Source: JAWLHU01 sp041690255
GTDB taxonomy: Bacteria; Bacillota; Sulfobacillia; Symbiobacteriales; Symbiobacteriaceae
Reading direction: 5' to 3'
NCBI GenBank assembly: GCA_041690255.1
Contig: JAWLHU010000017.1
Span: forward strand, 62,001 to 126,000
Length of the DNA stretch: 64,000 nt
This document shows, piece after piece, positions 58,052 through 64,000 of this stretch; the stretch's first letter is position 1; each line of letters begins with the position of its first letter. The notes below the pieces were generated by a model. The model was given only the letters and a program-made list of their open reading frames with translations. It was not told the DNA's origin and ran no database searches. The position numbers and the translations under genes are program-made.

Positions 58052-58514
58052 TGATTTTTGTGGTTGAGCAGGCCCTGGCCCTGGCCGTGCACATCTCCAG
58101 GGAGCACCGACTCACAGGGCTCATCTCCAGTCCCCTTCAGCGAGCCTATCAGACAGCGCAGGCTGTTGCTCAGGCGTGTGGCTTGTCGGTGGTGACGGAC
58201 CCAAGGCTCATGGAACGCTGATGCCGTGGGATCTGCTGGCCCACGAATCGTCGCCGGGTGGGGAATCCTTCTTGCAGCAGCATCTGCGCGTGGCTGAGTT
58301 CTGGCACTCGCTCTACTACGGGGCGGGCGACCGTACGGTAGGCGTCGTCGCCCACGGGGGCACGATCACCATCTTGTACCAGCTCGCTCTCGGGCTGCCC
58401 CTGCGAAACCGGTCCGTCTTCGCAACGGATGATACCGGGGTGCATCTCTGGGAGTTCGAGCCCGGCGGCGAGGTGCGGGTCAAGTTTGCCAACTGCACGC
58501 GACATCTGGCGTAG
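58052..58514 (+). pseudogene. Histidine phosphatase (phosphoglycerate-mutase family), frameshifted and N-terminally truncated
   Basis: One frame (ending at the stop 58219-58221) encodes HISREHRLTGLISSPLQRAYQTAQA up to DPRLMER. A second frame continues with HGTLMPWDLLAHE and the C-terminal VVAHGGTITILYQLALGLP to the stop at 58512-58514. Joined they follow the family order (Ser-Pro-Leu-x-Arg-Ala, L-ER, V-HGG), so a frameshift of one base near 58205-58220 has split the gene. The N-terminal RHG catalytic motif is also missing. The gene is therefore inactive. A sequencing error could explain the shift but not the missing RHG. Confidence 0.75.
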
Positions 58515-58526
58515 GGGGTGCGATGG

Positions 58527-59003
58527 GTGGATATCGGCCTGCAAACAGAGACCGCCCGGTTTGGCGTCCGGGCGGTGGCTGTCATCGTTCATGAGGGATA
58601 TGTGCTGCTCCATCAGACCGATGGGGAGACCATTTGGAACCTTCCTGGCGGTCGCACCCAGGTCCTGGAGACGACGGCTGCCGCCGTGCGCCGTGAAATG
58701 CTGGAGGAGCTGGGCGAAGAGGTCATCGTCGGTCCACTCCAGTGGGTCGTTGAACTGTTTCATAATGATGATGCCGGCCGGTACCACGAGATCGGCCTCT
58801 ATTATCTGGCTCAGTTCTGTAACCCGGAGAGAAATGACAAGGCCAGGACCTTCATCGGCAGGGAAGGGGAAAGGTTGCAGATTACGTACCGGTGGTTCCC
58901 CATCCGCCAGATTGATGAGGTCCCCAACCTGGTCCCCCCGTTCCTTTATGATGCGCTCAAGGACCTGCCACGTGGCCTGAAGCACGTCGTTGATACACGA
59001 TAG
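58527..59003 (+). CDS. Nudix hydrolase
   Basis: GTG 58527 is favoured over 58518 because GGGGG lies 8 nt upstream. The 158-residue enzyme has an intact Nudix box: GGRTQVLE, seven residues, then REMLEELGE. It would cleave a nucleoside diphosphate linked to another group in a magnesium-dependent way. The N-terminal part (FGVRAVAVIVHEGYVLLHQ) is the usual first strands, and a C-terminal helix follows. It begins just after the decayed histidine phosphatase. The substrate is unknown. Confidence 0.9.
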   Translation: MDIGLQTETARFGVRAVAVIVHEGYVLLHQTDGETIWNLPGGRTQVLETTAAAVRREMLEELGEEVIVGPLQWVVELFHNDDAGRYHEIGLYYLAQFCNPERNDKARTFIGREGERLQITYRWFPIRQIDEVPNLVPPFLYDALKDLPRGLKHVVDTR

Positions 59004-59088
59004 CGGGAGGTCTTGAATGATCTCCCGGGTCACGGCAACTCACCCGGTGGGGATCATCTGCCAGGGCTGTCAACATCGAAAGAGATAG

Positions 59089-59117
59089 TTGACTGGTCAA
59101 GTATTGTTGAGTATGCT
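59089..59117 (+). promoter_or_regulatory. MarR promoter with overlapping operator
   Basis: A -35 TTGACT (59089-59094) and -10 TATGCT (59112-59117) are 17 nt apart. Transcription would start at or next to the ATG at 59124, giving a leaderless message. The -35 is part of the inverted repeat TTGACTGGTCAA (59089-59100), likely bound by the MarR protein itself. Confidence 0.65.
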
Positions 59118-59123
59118 GGAGCC

Positions 59124-59597
59124 ATGACAAACCAGATCTCTTCCCCCGAGGACCGGCTTATGCGGTCGGGCTCAGATCGCCAGGAGGCGGCCGTTCGGCT
59201 CATCCAGGCAGCCGATGTGGTACGCAGGCGCATGGCGGCGGTCATTGAGCCATATGGTGTGACGGTTCAGCAGTACAATGTCCTGCGCATCCTCCGGGGT
59301 GCCGGCGACCCCCTGCCCATTCTGGCCATCGCAGCGCGCATGATCGAGCATACGCCAGGCATCACCCGCCTGCTGGACCGGCTCGAGGCGAAAGGGCTCG
59401 TGGCGCGGGTGCGGGACACCAAGGACCGCCGGGTTTATCACTGCTCCATTACCGCTGCCGGTCTTGCCTTGCTGGCGTCCATGGATGCCGCGGTAGACGA
59501 GGTGGATGAAGCGGCTGTCGGCGCTCTCAACCCAGCCGAGGTCAGCCAACTGCTGCAGATCCTCAAGACGGTGACCGCTGAGCAGACCTCCCGGTGA
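59124..59597 (+). CDS. MarR-family transcriptional regulator
   Basis: The 157-residue winged-helix repressor has the MarR core: QQYNVLRILRGAG, LAIAARMIEHTPGITRLLDRLEAKGLVAR and the wing VRDTKDRRVYHCSITAAG. A frame continues upstream, but ATG 59124 fits the promoter position and the family start. There is no good SD, consistent with a leaderless transcript. Similar palindromes in its own promoter and before the gene at 59677 suggest that it represses itself and that gene. The ligand is unknown. Confidence 0.9.
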   Translation: MTNQISSPEDRLMRSGSDRQEAAVRLIQAADVVRRRMAAVIEPYGVTVQQYNVLRILRGAGDPLPILAIAARMIEHTPGITRLLDRLEAKGLVARVRDTKDRRVYHCSITAAGLALLASMDAAVDEVDEAAVGALNPAEVSQLLQILKTVTAEQTSR

Positions 59598-59608
59598 GGT
59601 CTGCTCTT
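59580..59608 (+). terminator. Intrinsic terminator overlapping the MarR stop codon
   Basis: GAGCAGACCTC and GAGGTCTGCTC form an 11-bp stem over 5 nt. The TGA stop lies in the loop and first stem bases. The T tail is short. Confidence 0.7.
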
Positions 59609-59620
59609 GGGGATGATAGA

Positions 59621-59653
59621 TGACTAGTCAACTAATGGCGTGTAAAGTATAAC
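59621..59653 (+). promoter_or_regulatory. Second MarR-type operator and promoter
   Basis: The perfect palindrome TGACTAGTCA (59621-59630), continuing ACTA, matches the TTGACTGGTCAA site in the MarR promoter. It overlaps a -35-like TAGTCA, which is 17 nt before a -10 TATAAC (59648-59653), so bound repressor would block the gene at 59677. Confidence 0.6.
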
Positions 59654-59676
59654 GCCAACGAGGGAGGTTTCCGCCG

Positions 59677-60090
59677 ATGACCCAGACCGTCGATACGGTC
59701 GTCGCTCTCTATGACGCCTTTGCCCGCCGGGATAACGACAGCATCCGACGTCTCTTTCATCCCGATATCGAGTGGATCCAGATGGACGGTTGGCCCATGG
59801 GTGGGCGGCACATTGGGACGGAGAAGGTGATCAACGAGGTGTTCGCCACGTTCCGCACGCACTGGGATGACTGGCGGGCCGTTGTCGAAGAGTACCTCGA
59901 CGCCGGCCGGGTGGTGGTGGCCCTGGGTTACTATACCGGGAGGAGCAAGGGATCAGGGAAGCCCGTCCGCTCAGCCTTTGCCCACGTGTACACGGTGGAT
60001 GGCGGCCGGATTGTGAAGTTCGTGCAGTATGCGGACACGCTGCGGGTAGCCGAAGCGCTCGCCGGACCAGGGGATATCATACGTCAGTAG
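59677..60090 (+). CDS. NTF2-like (SnoaL-type) protein
   Basis: The 137-residue protein has the cone-shaped NTF2/SnoaL fold pattern: VVALYDAFARRDNDSIRRLFHPDIEW, then MGGRHIGTEKVI, VVVALGYYTG and FAHVYTVDGGRIVKFVQYAD. Such proteins are small isomerases, hydrolases or ligand binders; the pocket Asp/His here cannot be assigned with certainty. SD GAGGGAGG precedes ATG 59677. A MarR-type operator in its promoter suggests induction by a small molecule that it may bind or modify. It ends 14 nt inside the convergent methyltransferase gene. Confidence 0.85.
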   Translation: MTQTVDTVVALYDAFARRDNDSIRRLFHPDIEWIQMDGWPMGGRHIGTEKVINEVFATFRTHWDDWRAVVEEYLDAGRVVVALGYYTGRSKGSGKPVRSAFAHVYTVDGGRIVKFVQYADTLRVAEALAGPGDIIRQ

Positions 60091-60718
60091 ACACCTTGCG
60101 GGCGATCATCACATTGATGGCGTGCCGATGCGGCTGTCCGCCCGAGTTGCAGTCGAAGATAAACTCGGTGAGGTGCACGACCTCCCAGTCCCAGTAGAGG
60201 GAGAGGAGCTCGCCGGAGCGGTAGAAGTATTCGTCTGCGCCCCAGTCGTGCGGGGTGGGGATGAACGGCTTCTCCACGAAGACGTTGAAGATGTTGTAGC
60301 CACCGGGCCGGGTGAACTCCTTGTAGTTGGCGATCACCTCGGCCCGGAGCGCCGGCGGGATGTAGGTGAGGGTGCCGCTGGAGTAGACCAGGTCGTAGGG
60401 CTCCTGCAGGCGGTAGGTGAGGAGCGAGGCCTGCTCCGTCCGGATGGACAGCCCCTCCTCAGCCGCCCAGGCCCGGGCCTTGGCGAGGCCCGGTGCGGAG
60501 AGATCGACCCCGGTGGCTTGGAAGCCGTGACGGGCGAAGTGGATCAGGTCCCGCCCCTCGCCGCAGCCCAGATCGATCGCCCGCATGGCGCGAGCCTCAC
60601 TGGGCGAGATGAGGTCGGTCGCCTGGCGGGCCATGCGGTTCGGCTCCCGGCCCCAGTAGTAGTCGGGCCGGCGGTAGACGTCATCGTAGGTGAGCAGAGT
60701 GCGCACGCTCCTTTGCAT
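60077..60718 (-). CDS. Class I SAM-dependent methyltransferase (TehB-like)
   Basis: The 213-residue methyltransferase has motif I AIDLGCGEGRDLIHFARHG, motif II ATGVDLSAPGLAKAR and a motif-IV-like YDLVYSSGTLTYIP. The DLGCGEGRD type of motif I is common in TehB/UbiG-like small-molecule methyltransferases. ATG 60718 is taken although no clear SD precedes it; a frame extends to 60751 but would run through the strong hairpin at 60725. It is convergent with the NTF2-like gene and overlaps it by 14 nt. Confidence 0.85.
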   Translation of the reverse strand: MQRSVRTLLTYDDVYRRPDYYWGREPNRMARQATDLISPSEARAMRAIDLGCGEGRDLIHFARHGFQATGVDLSAPGLAKARAWAAEEGLSIRTEQASLLTYRLQEPYDLVYSSGTLTYIPPALRAEVIANYKEFTRPGGYNIFNVFVEKPFIPTPHDWGADEYFYRSGELLSLYWDWEVVHLTEFIFDCNSGGQPHRHAINVMIARKVSTDV

Positions 60719-60724
60719 GTAGAA

Positions 60725-60755
60725 GGGGATGCACCCGGTCTGCGGGTGCATCCCC
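60725..60755. terminator. Strong hairpin between methyltransferase and the upstream gene
   Basis: GGGGATGCACCC and GGGTGCATCCCC form a perfect 12-bp stem over 7 nt. It lies 49 nt beyond the stop of the 60804 gene on the minus strand and 7 nt before the methyltransferase start, so it may terminate or attenuate transcription there. The T tail is weak. Confidence 0.6.
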
Positions 60756-60803
60756 CGTTATGTTTTGTTTCGCCCGATGGGTTGGTATTCCTCCGGAGCA
60801 GGA

Positions 60804-61421
60804 CTATTCGGCCTCAGTCTTGGGCGGTGCCTCCGGTGTTGGTTGGGTCTCAGGCGTTGGCGCTTCGGCCTTGGGGGTCTCGCCCGGAGGTGTGCTGCCG
60901 GCCTTCTCGCCGGATGTACGCTTGCGCCGCGTCTTCTTGGTCGCATCGGCCCCAGACTTCTCCCGTTGCTTGGCCTTGGCCTTGCTCGCCTTGAGGGAGA
61001 TCAGAAGCACCTCGCCTTCGTCGCTCAGCCTGGCACCGCAAGCCCGCTTTTCCGTGGACGGACGAAGCTTGCGGAACTGCCTGAAGAGCCCGCCCAGGTG
61101 GATCGAGATCGTCTTTCCATCGGTCTGGCGCTTTATCTGCTGGGCGCCCGGTGTGCTGCTGTCCACGATCTCGACCGAGACGGTACCGGTCTGCGAGTCA
61201 GCGCCGAGCACCACACAGTACTCCTTCTCGGTAATGCCCATCTTCTCAGCGACCATATCGGCCAACGCGGCAGCAGCGACATTGCTCAGGGCGTAGCCTG
61301 AGCGACTGACGGTAAAGAAGGGATCCTCCCGTCGCGGATCGGTGTTGGGATCGTAGGACTCGGTAACCCGTGTGAAGGTCATGCCACCGACAACCAGCGT
61401 CTTCCCCGTCTTCTCAGCCAT
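60804..61421 (-). CDS. Protein of unknown function with Lys/Pro-rich tail
   Basis: ATG 61421 with GGAGGCGAG gives 205 residues. The N-terminal about 140 residues look like a compact domain (TLVVGGMTFTRV, GYALSNVAAAALADMVAEKMG, EYCVVLGADSQTGTVSVEIV, KTISIHLGGLFRQF), possibly nucleic-acid-binding, but I know no family. After KASKAKAKQREKSG the tail is highly basic (KKTRRKRTSGEK) and then Pro/Glu-rich (TPETQPTPEAPP), so probably disordered. The protein is cytoplasmic. The gene stands alone. Confidence 0.65.
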   Translation of the reverse strand: MAEKTGKTLVVGGMTFTRVTESYDPNTDPRREDPFFTVSRSGYALSNVAAAALADMVAEKMGITEKEYCVVLGADSQTGTVSVEIVDSSTPGAQQIKRQTDGKTISIHLGGLFRQFRKLRPSTEKRACGARLSDEGEVLLISLKASKAKAKQREKSGADATKKTRRKRTSGEKAGSTPPGETPKAEAPTPETQPTPEAPPKTEAE

Positions 61422-61620
61422 GCTGCTCGCCTCCTGTATGGATGATACGGTTCGGTTCCAACCCGTTATGGACATTCTAAGGCAAATGCAGTTATCAGTC
61501 AAGACTGAATATTACTACGTCTCCGAACATCTAGATTGACCAATCTTCAGGGGCAAGGAGAATGGGAGAGGGGGTGATGCTCGACGAGACCGGTAGACAC
61601 TGGGTGAGTCTACGGAAAGA

Positions 61621-61730
61621 GTGGATCAGGCTGGGAGGCTGTAGATGAATCCGGGAGAGAGTGGACGAGTCTTTATGTAGCCGGATGAATCCATATGCAT
61701 CCGGATCGGGCTGGGGGAATCCGGAGATGG
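61621..61730. repeat. 10-bp-period GGAT array, copy 1
   Basis: Eleven consecutive decamers whose positions 3-6 read GGAT or near variants: GGAT at 61623, 61683 and 61703, with AGAT, GGAC, GGGA, GGAG and similar at the other multiples of ten. A looser continuation of the same rhythm is visible back to about 61570 and in 61840-61890. The region from 61422 to 62342 otherwise contains no gene I can support, only short unconvincing frames. Confidence 0.65.
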
Positions 61731-62000
61731 ATGTTAGGCTCCTGAACGCCCCGTGCGTGGGGGTTTCATTCGATGTGGCCGCACGGGAGAACATATGGTA
61801 TGGATGGCGTATGCACTCCCGGTTTGGTGCTTGGTCAGAGCCAGATCAGAGCCAGGCCAGAGGGATTGGCCGGAATGGCTTAGTGGTGCACCTTTGCGGG
61901 CTTCTATGTGCGCGGGAGCCAGACGGAGCAGCGACGATCGCAGAGACGGAGGGAGGGATTTCACCTGCTCGCAGGCTGCTAACGCTGTTTGGGGGATGGC

Positions 62001-62150
62001 CGATGGGTCCGGATGAGCCTCGGGCAGCCTGGATGAAACTGGGGCAAGCTGGATCAATCTGGATCAACCCGGATCGATCTGGATGAAGATGGAGGGCTCT
62101 CGGGATGGCTCGATGGCTTCCGGTGAGTCCGGGCGCGACTGAATGACCCC
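62001..62150. repeat. 10-bp-period GGAT array, copy 2
   Basis: Fifteen consecutive decamers, with GGAT at 62011, 62031, 62051, 62061, 62071 and 62081 and related GGGC, GGGG, GGAG or CGAT at the other multiples of ten. The typical unit is GGATSRAYCT. The period is exactly 10 with no insertions, so it keeps one face of the helix. Ten is not a multiple of three and the frames are broken, so it is not coding. Confidence 0.75.
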
Positions 62151-62342
62151 ACGAGTTTGCGATCCCAACCGGGCCGCTCTGGACGTGAGGAGGAGTAAGC
62201 TGATCGGGCCGAATGGATCCAGACGGGGTCCGATGGGCCTCGGCAGGAGAAACCGCACCCCTATCCGCCCTGCCACATAACCTTACAGAAGGACGGCGCC
62301 CCCGGCGGGCGCCGTGCAGACTGAGGGAGAGGGGCAGATCGG

Positions 62343-62509
62343 TTGACGCTGAACCAGAGCGCATTTGAGGGCGTGATCATAGATCCCCTGCCCGGCCGGA
62401 GCACCAAGCCCCGCACCCGGGGCCAGACCATGGTGATCGACAAGGGGCTGGGCCTCTCCGCCACCGGCGACCTGCTGGAGCTGGCGGGGGCGTACATTGA
62501 TTTTATGAA
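62343..62509 (+). pseudogene. 5' fragment of a phosphosulfolactate synthase (ComA/YitD family) gene
   Basis: TTG 62343, with GGGAGAGGGG upstream, starts a frame whose residues 19-56 match the family: KPRTRGQTMVIDKGLGL, then DLLELAGAYIDFMK. In ComA and YitD this is followed by an FGWGTS block and about 200 more residues. Here similarity stops after Lys at 62507-62509 and the frame continues with unrelated codons to a stop at 62622-62624, overlapping the recombinase start. The remainder should lie beyond the far end of the second element, outside the window. The enzyme adds sulfite to phosphoenolpyruvate; B. subtilis YitD is sporulation-linked. It is intact only if the element excises. Confidence 0.8.
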
Positions 62510-64000
62510 GCCGTATCCGAACCAGGCGATGCGGATCCACATAGAGATGCACGGGGGGGAGCCGTGTGTCCAAGTCGATCCGACCCGATCACGTGGCCAT
62601 CTACATTCGCTGGTCCACCGATGACCAGGGCGATGGGACCACCCTGGAGGTGCAGCGGGAGGCGTGCGAGCTCTTCGTGCGCAGCCAGGGTTGGACGCCG
62701 CGGGAGGATCTCACCTTCATCGATAACGGGTACTCCGGTGGGAACCTGAAGCGCCCGGCCATGGCTGCCCTGCGGCGCACGGTGCTCGACGGGCTGGTCG
62801 ATTGTGTCGTGGTCTTCAAGCTGGACCGTCTCTCACGCTCCGTGGTCGACACCGTCAATCTGGTCCTGGAGGAGTGGGAGGGGCGCTGCTTCTTCAAGAG
62901 CGCCCGTGAGCCGATCGACACGGCCACGCCGGCGGGCAAGATGTTCTTCTACCTCCTGGCCTCGTACGCCGAGTGGGAGCGCAACGTGATCCGTGAGCGC
63001 ACAGCGGGCGGACGGCAGCAGCGGGCGGGCCAGGGGTACTGGGCCTGTGGCCCGACGCCCTACGGGTACACGACAGATGAGCAGAAGCGGCTCGTGGTGG
63101 TGGAGGCGGAGGCAGCGGTTGTGCGGGGCATTTTTGCGAGCTATATCAAGGGCGCAACCATGGCGGATATCGTCCGGCGGCTGCAGGCGGATGGAGCGCC
63201 CGCTCCAGGTGGCCCGGGGAAGTGGTCCAAGCCGCTGGTACGGAAGATCCTGTCGAATCAGGTCTACATCGGGGTGCTGCAGTATGGACGGCACAAGGCC
63301 AACCCGCGCCACGGCCGGGACCCTGGCGCGCCGCGGCTGGTGAAAGCAGAAGCCCCCTCCGTCAAGCTGGAGGGGGCGGCCCCGACCATCGTGGACGAGG
63401 GGACGTTCTGGACGGTCCAGAAGACCAAGGCGGAGCGGGATGCCCGCAAGACGAAGCGCTCGGGCCGAGCCTACAGCTCGCAGTGGCTGCTCTCGGGCAT
63501 CGCCAAGTGCGGGAAGTGCGGCGCCTCGCTGGCGGCCCGGGCGCCCCGTGCAGGGCGTCAGGCCTTCTACTACTGCCTTGGGCGGGACTTTAAGCTGCAG
63601 TGCGACTGCCGGCAGATTCCGGTGAAGGAGCTGGATGCCTGGTTTGCCGGGGAGTTGAAGCGGGTCTATGAGGAAGCTGTTCGGCAGCATCTGGCCTCGG
63701 TCAGCCTGGAGGAGGAGCACCAGGGGCGTCTGCGGGAGTTGCAGGCGGCGACGGAGGCGGTGCAGGGGGAGCTGGGCCGGTTGGAGAGGGAACGGGCTCT
63801 CATGCGCCGCCGGTTCCGGTCGGGGGAGATCGGGCCCCAGGTCTTCCAGGAGTTCATGGCGGAGATCGAGACGGAGGCTCAGGGGCATCAGCAGCGGCTC
63901 CGGGGGCTGGAGGAGGAGGTGGCAGGAGTGGAGGCGCAGGCTAGGGCTGGGGATGCGGCGGAGCGGCTGGGGGCGGTGGATATCTTCGATGCGCTGGGGG
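62509..64000 (+). mobile_element. Left end of a second serine-recombinase element (continues beyond the window)
   Basis: The junction is placed where ComA similarity ends (about 62505-62512), 54-60 bp before the recombinase start; in the first element the crossover is 77 bp from the recombinase start. Only the recombinase gene is visible. The exact crossover cannot be fixed without the other end. Confidence 0.75.
62566..64000 (+). CDS. Large serine recombinase of the second element (3' end beyond window)
   Basis: GTG 62566 follows GGGGGGGAG, giving VSKSIRPDHVAIYIRWST with catalytic Ser17. At least 478 codons are visible. The resolvase domain (10-155) is highly similar to that of the recombinase at 12098-13678, with nearly identical KLDRLSRSV-DTVNLVL and KSAREPIDT blocks. 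The recombinase domain (about 165-270), zinc ribbon (CGKCGASLAA, YYC) and coiled-coil (about 380-470) are more divergent, which fits recognition of a different att site. The gene reads into the element away from the split comA-like fragment, the usual arrangement for serine integrases. The frame is still open at base 64000. Confidence 0.95.
   Translation, partial: MSKSIRPDHVAIYIRWSTDDQGDGTTLEVQREACELFVRSQGWTPREDLTFIDNGYSGGNLKRPAMAALRRTVLDGLVDCVVVFKLDRLSRSVVDTVNLVLEEWEGRCFFKSAREPIDTATPAGKMFFYLLASYAEWERNVIRERTAGGRQQRAGQGYWACGPTPYGYTTDEQKRLVVVEAEAAVVRGIFASYIKGATMADIVRRLQADGAPAPGGPGKWSKPLVRKILSNQVYIGVLQYGRHKANPRHGRDPGAPRLVKAEAPSVKLEGAAPTIVDEGTFWTVQKTKAERDARKTKRSGRAYSSQWLLSGIAKCGKCGASLAARAPRAGRQAFYYCLGRDFKLQCDCRQIPVKELDAWFAGELKRVYEEAVRQHLASVSLEEEHQGRLRELQAATEAVQGELGRLERERALMRRRFRSGEIGPQVFQEFMAEIETEAQGHQQRLRGLEEEVAGVEAQARAGDAAERLGAVDIFDALG

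Noticed and set aside
60719..60751. Longer N-terminus for the methyltransferase starting at 60751
   Set aside because: It would be translated from within the perfect 12-bp hairpin at 60725-60755 and adds residues unlike the family start.
62001..62150. GGAT decamers considered as a repeat-containing gene
   Set aside because: A period of ten shifts the frame at every unit, and stops occur in the plus-strand frames.
1..64000. tRNA, rRNA, T-box and CRISPR features
   Set aside because: No cloverleaf with a conserved TTCGA arm, no rRNA core sequence, no T-box motif and no spaced identical repeats were seen by eye. A tRNAscan-SE and Infernal run would be decisive.

Overview
The window is high-GC DNA from what is most likely an endospore-forming, Gram-positive Bacillota of the Symbiobacterium kind. 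This is my inference, not a database match. It rests on strong GGAGG-type ribosome sites with many GTG and TTG starts, an alpha/beta-type small acid-soluble spore protein (24383-24670), a tandem GerMN lipoprotein, LiaF/DUF4097, YqhV and DUF441 proteins, a DUF4912 plus GH57/GT4 pair, and a phosphosulfolactate synthase of the YitD/ComA family.

The most important structure is a 10.69-kb integrative element between about 3064 and 13755. It splits a secreted-protein gene: the 5' part is 2398-3063, and the 3' part, 67 codons, resumes in frame at 13755. Both junctions carry the same 12-bp core, CACACGTGGTGG. Rejoining the two element ends gives a near-perfect palindrome typical of a serine-integrase attP. 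The element encodes a large serine recombinase at its right end, reading away from the att site, a small ORF at its left end, and one dominant cargo. That cargo is a 2605-residue secreted RHS/YD-repeat polymorphic toxin with a C-terminal DUF3990-like (ADP-ribosyltransferase-like) domain, followed by a small candidate immunity gene. The RHS gene sits behind a promoter, a cyclic-di-GMP-I (GEMM) riboswitch and an intrinsic terminator, so toxin expression appears tied to c-di-GMP. A membrane PAS-GGDEF diguanylate cyclase lies at 22168-23307.

A second, related serine recombinase starts at 62566 and runs off the right edge. It directly follows a phosphosulfolactate synthase (comA/yitD-like) reading frame that loses family similarity after its conserved YIDFMK segment. 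The second element therefore appears to interrupt a gene whose B. subtilis relative is sporulation-linked, in the manner of skin-like intervening elements.

Region by region: 1-2.2 kb is a NarL-type two-component system. From 2.4 to 14.5 kb lie the split gene, its element and the downstream partner gene. From 14.5 to 24.2 kb is chromosomal housekeeping: a DUF5668 peptide, DNA glycosylase, YgjP-like metallopeptidase, thermonuclease, an ABC ATPase without a permease, a secreted Hcp-like protein, a CapA-like lipoprotein, the diguanylate cyclase and arginase. From 24.3 to 33.3 kb are the spore protein, two nitrilase-family proteins, acetyltransferase, DinB proteins, cytochrome P450 and an SDR oxidoreductase. 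From 33.4 to 43.2 kb are TetR, M42 peptidase, SBP56, membrane proteins, an MFS transporter and the GerMN lipoprotein. From 43.4 to 47.8 kb are a Cys-rich protein, DUF4912 and a GH57-GT4 fusion. From 47.9 to 57.5 kb is a complete caiB-fixAB-caiA-caiC-fixCX-like operon with a textbook -24/-12 promoter, enhancer-like palindromes and its own sigma-54 activator. From 57.6 to 61.4 kb are a Gly/Lys/Tyr-rich protein, a decayed histidine phosphatase, Nudix, MarR with an NTF2-like partner, and a methyltransferase.

A separate recurring oddity is a set of non-coding arrays whose short motifs repeat at helical pitch (10-11 bp), each with its own motif: CCGCG near 19.1 kb, TCCC near 27.35 kb, CAATG at 44.24-44.43 kb, and GGAT decamers at 61.62-61.73 and 62.00-62.15 kb. 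No tRNA, rRNA or CRISPR array was seen.
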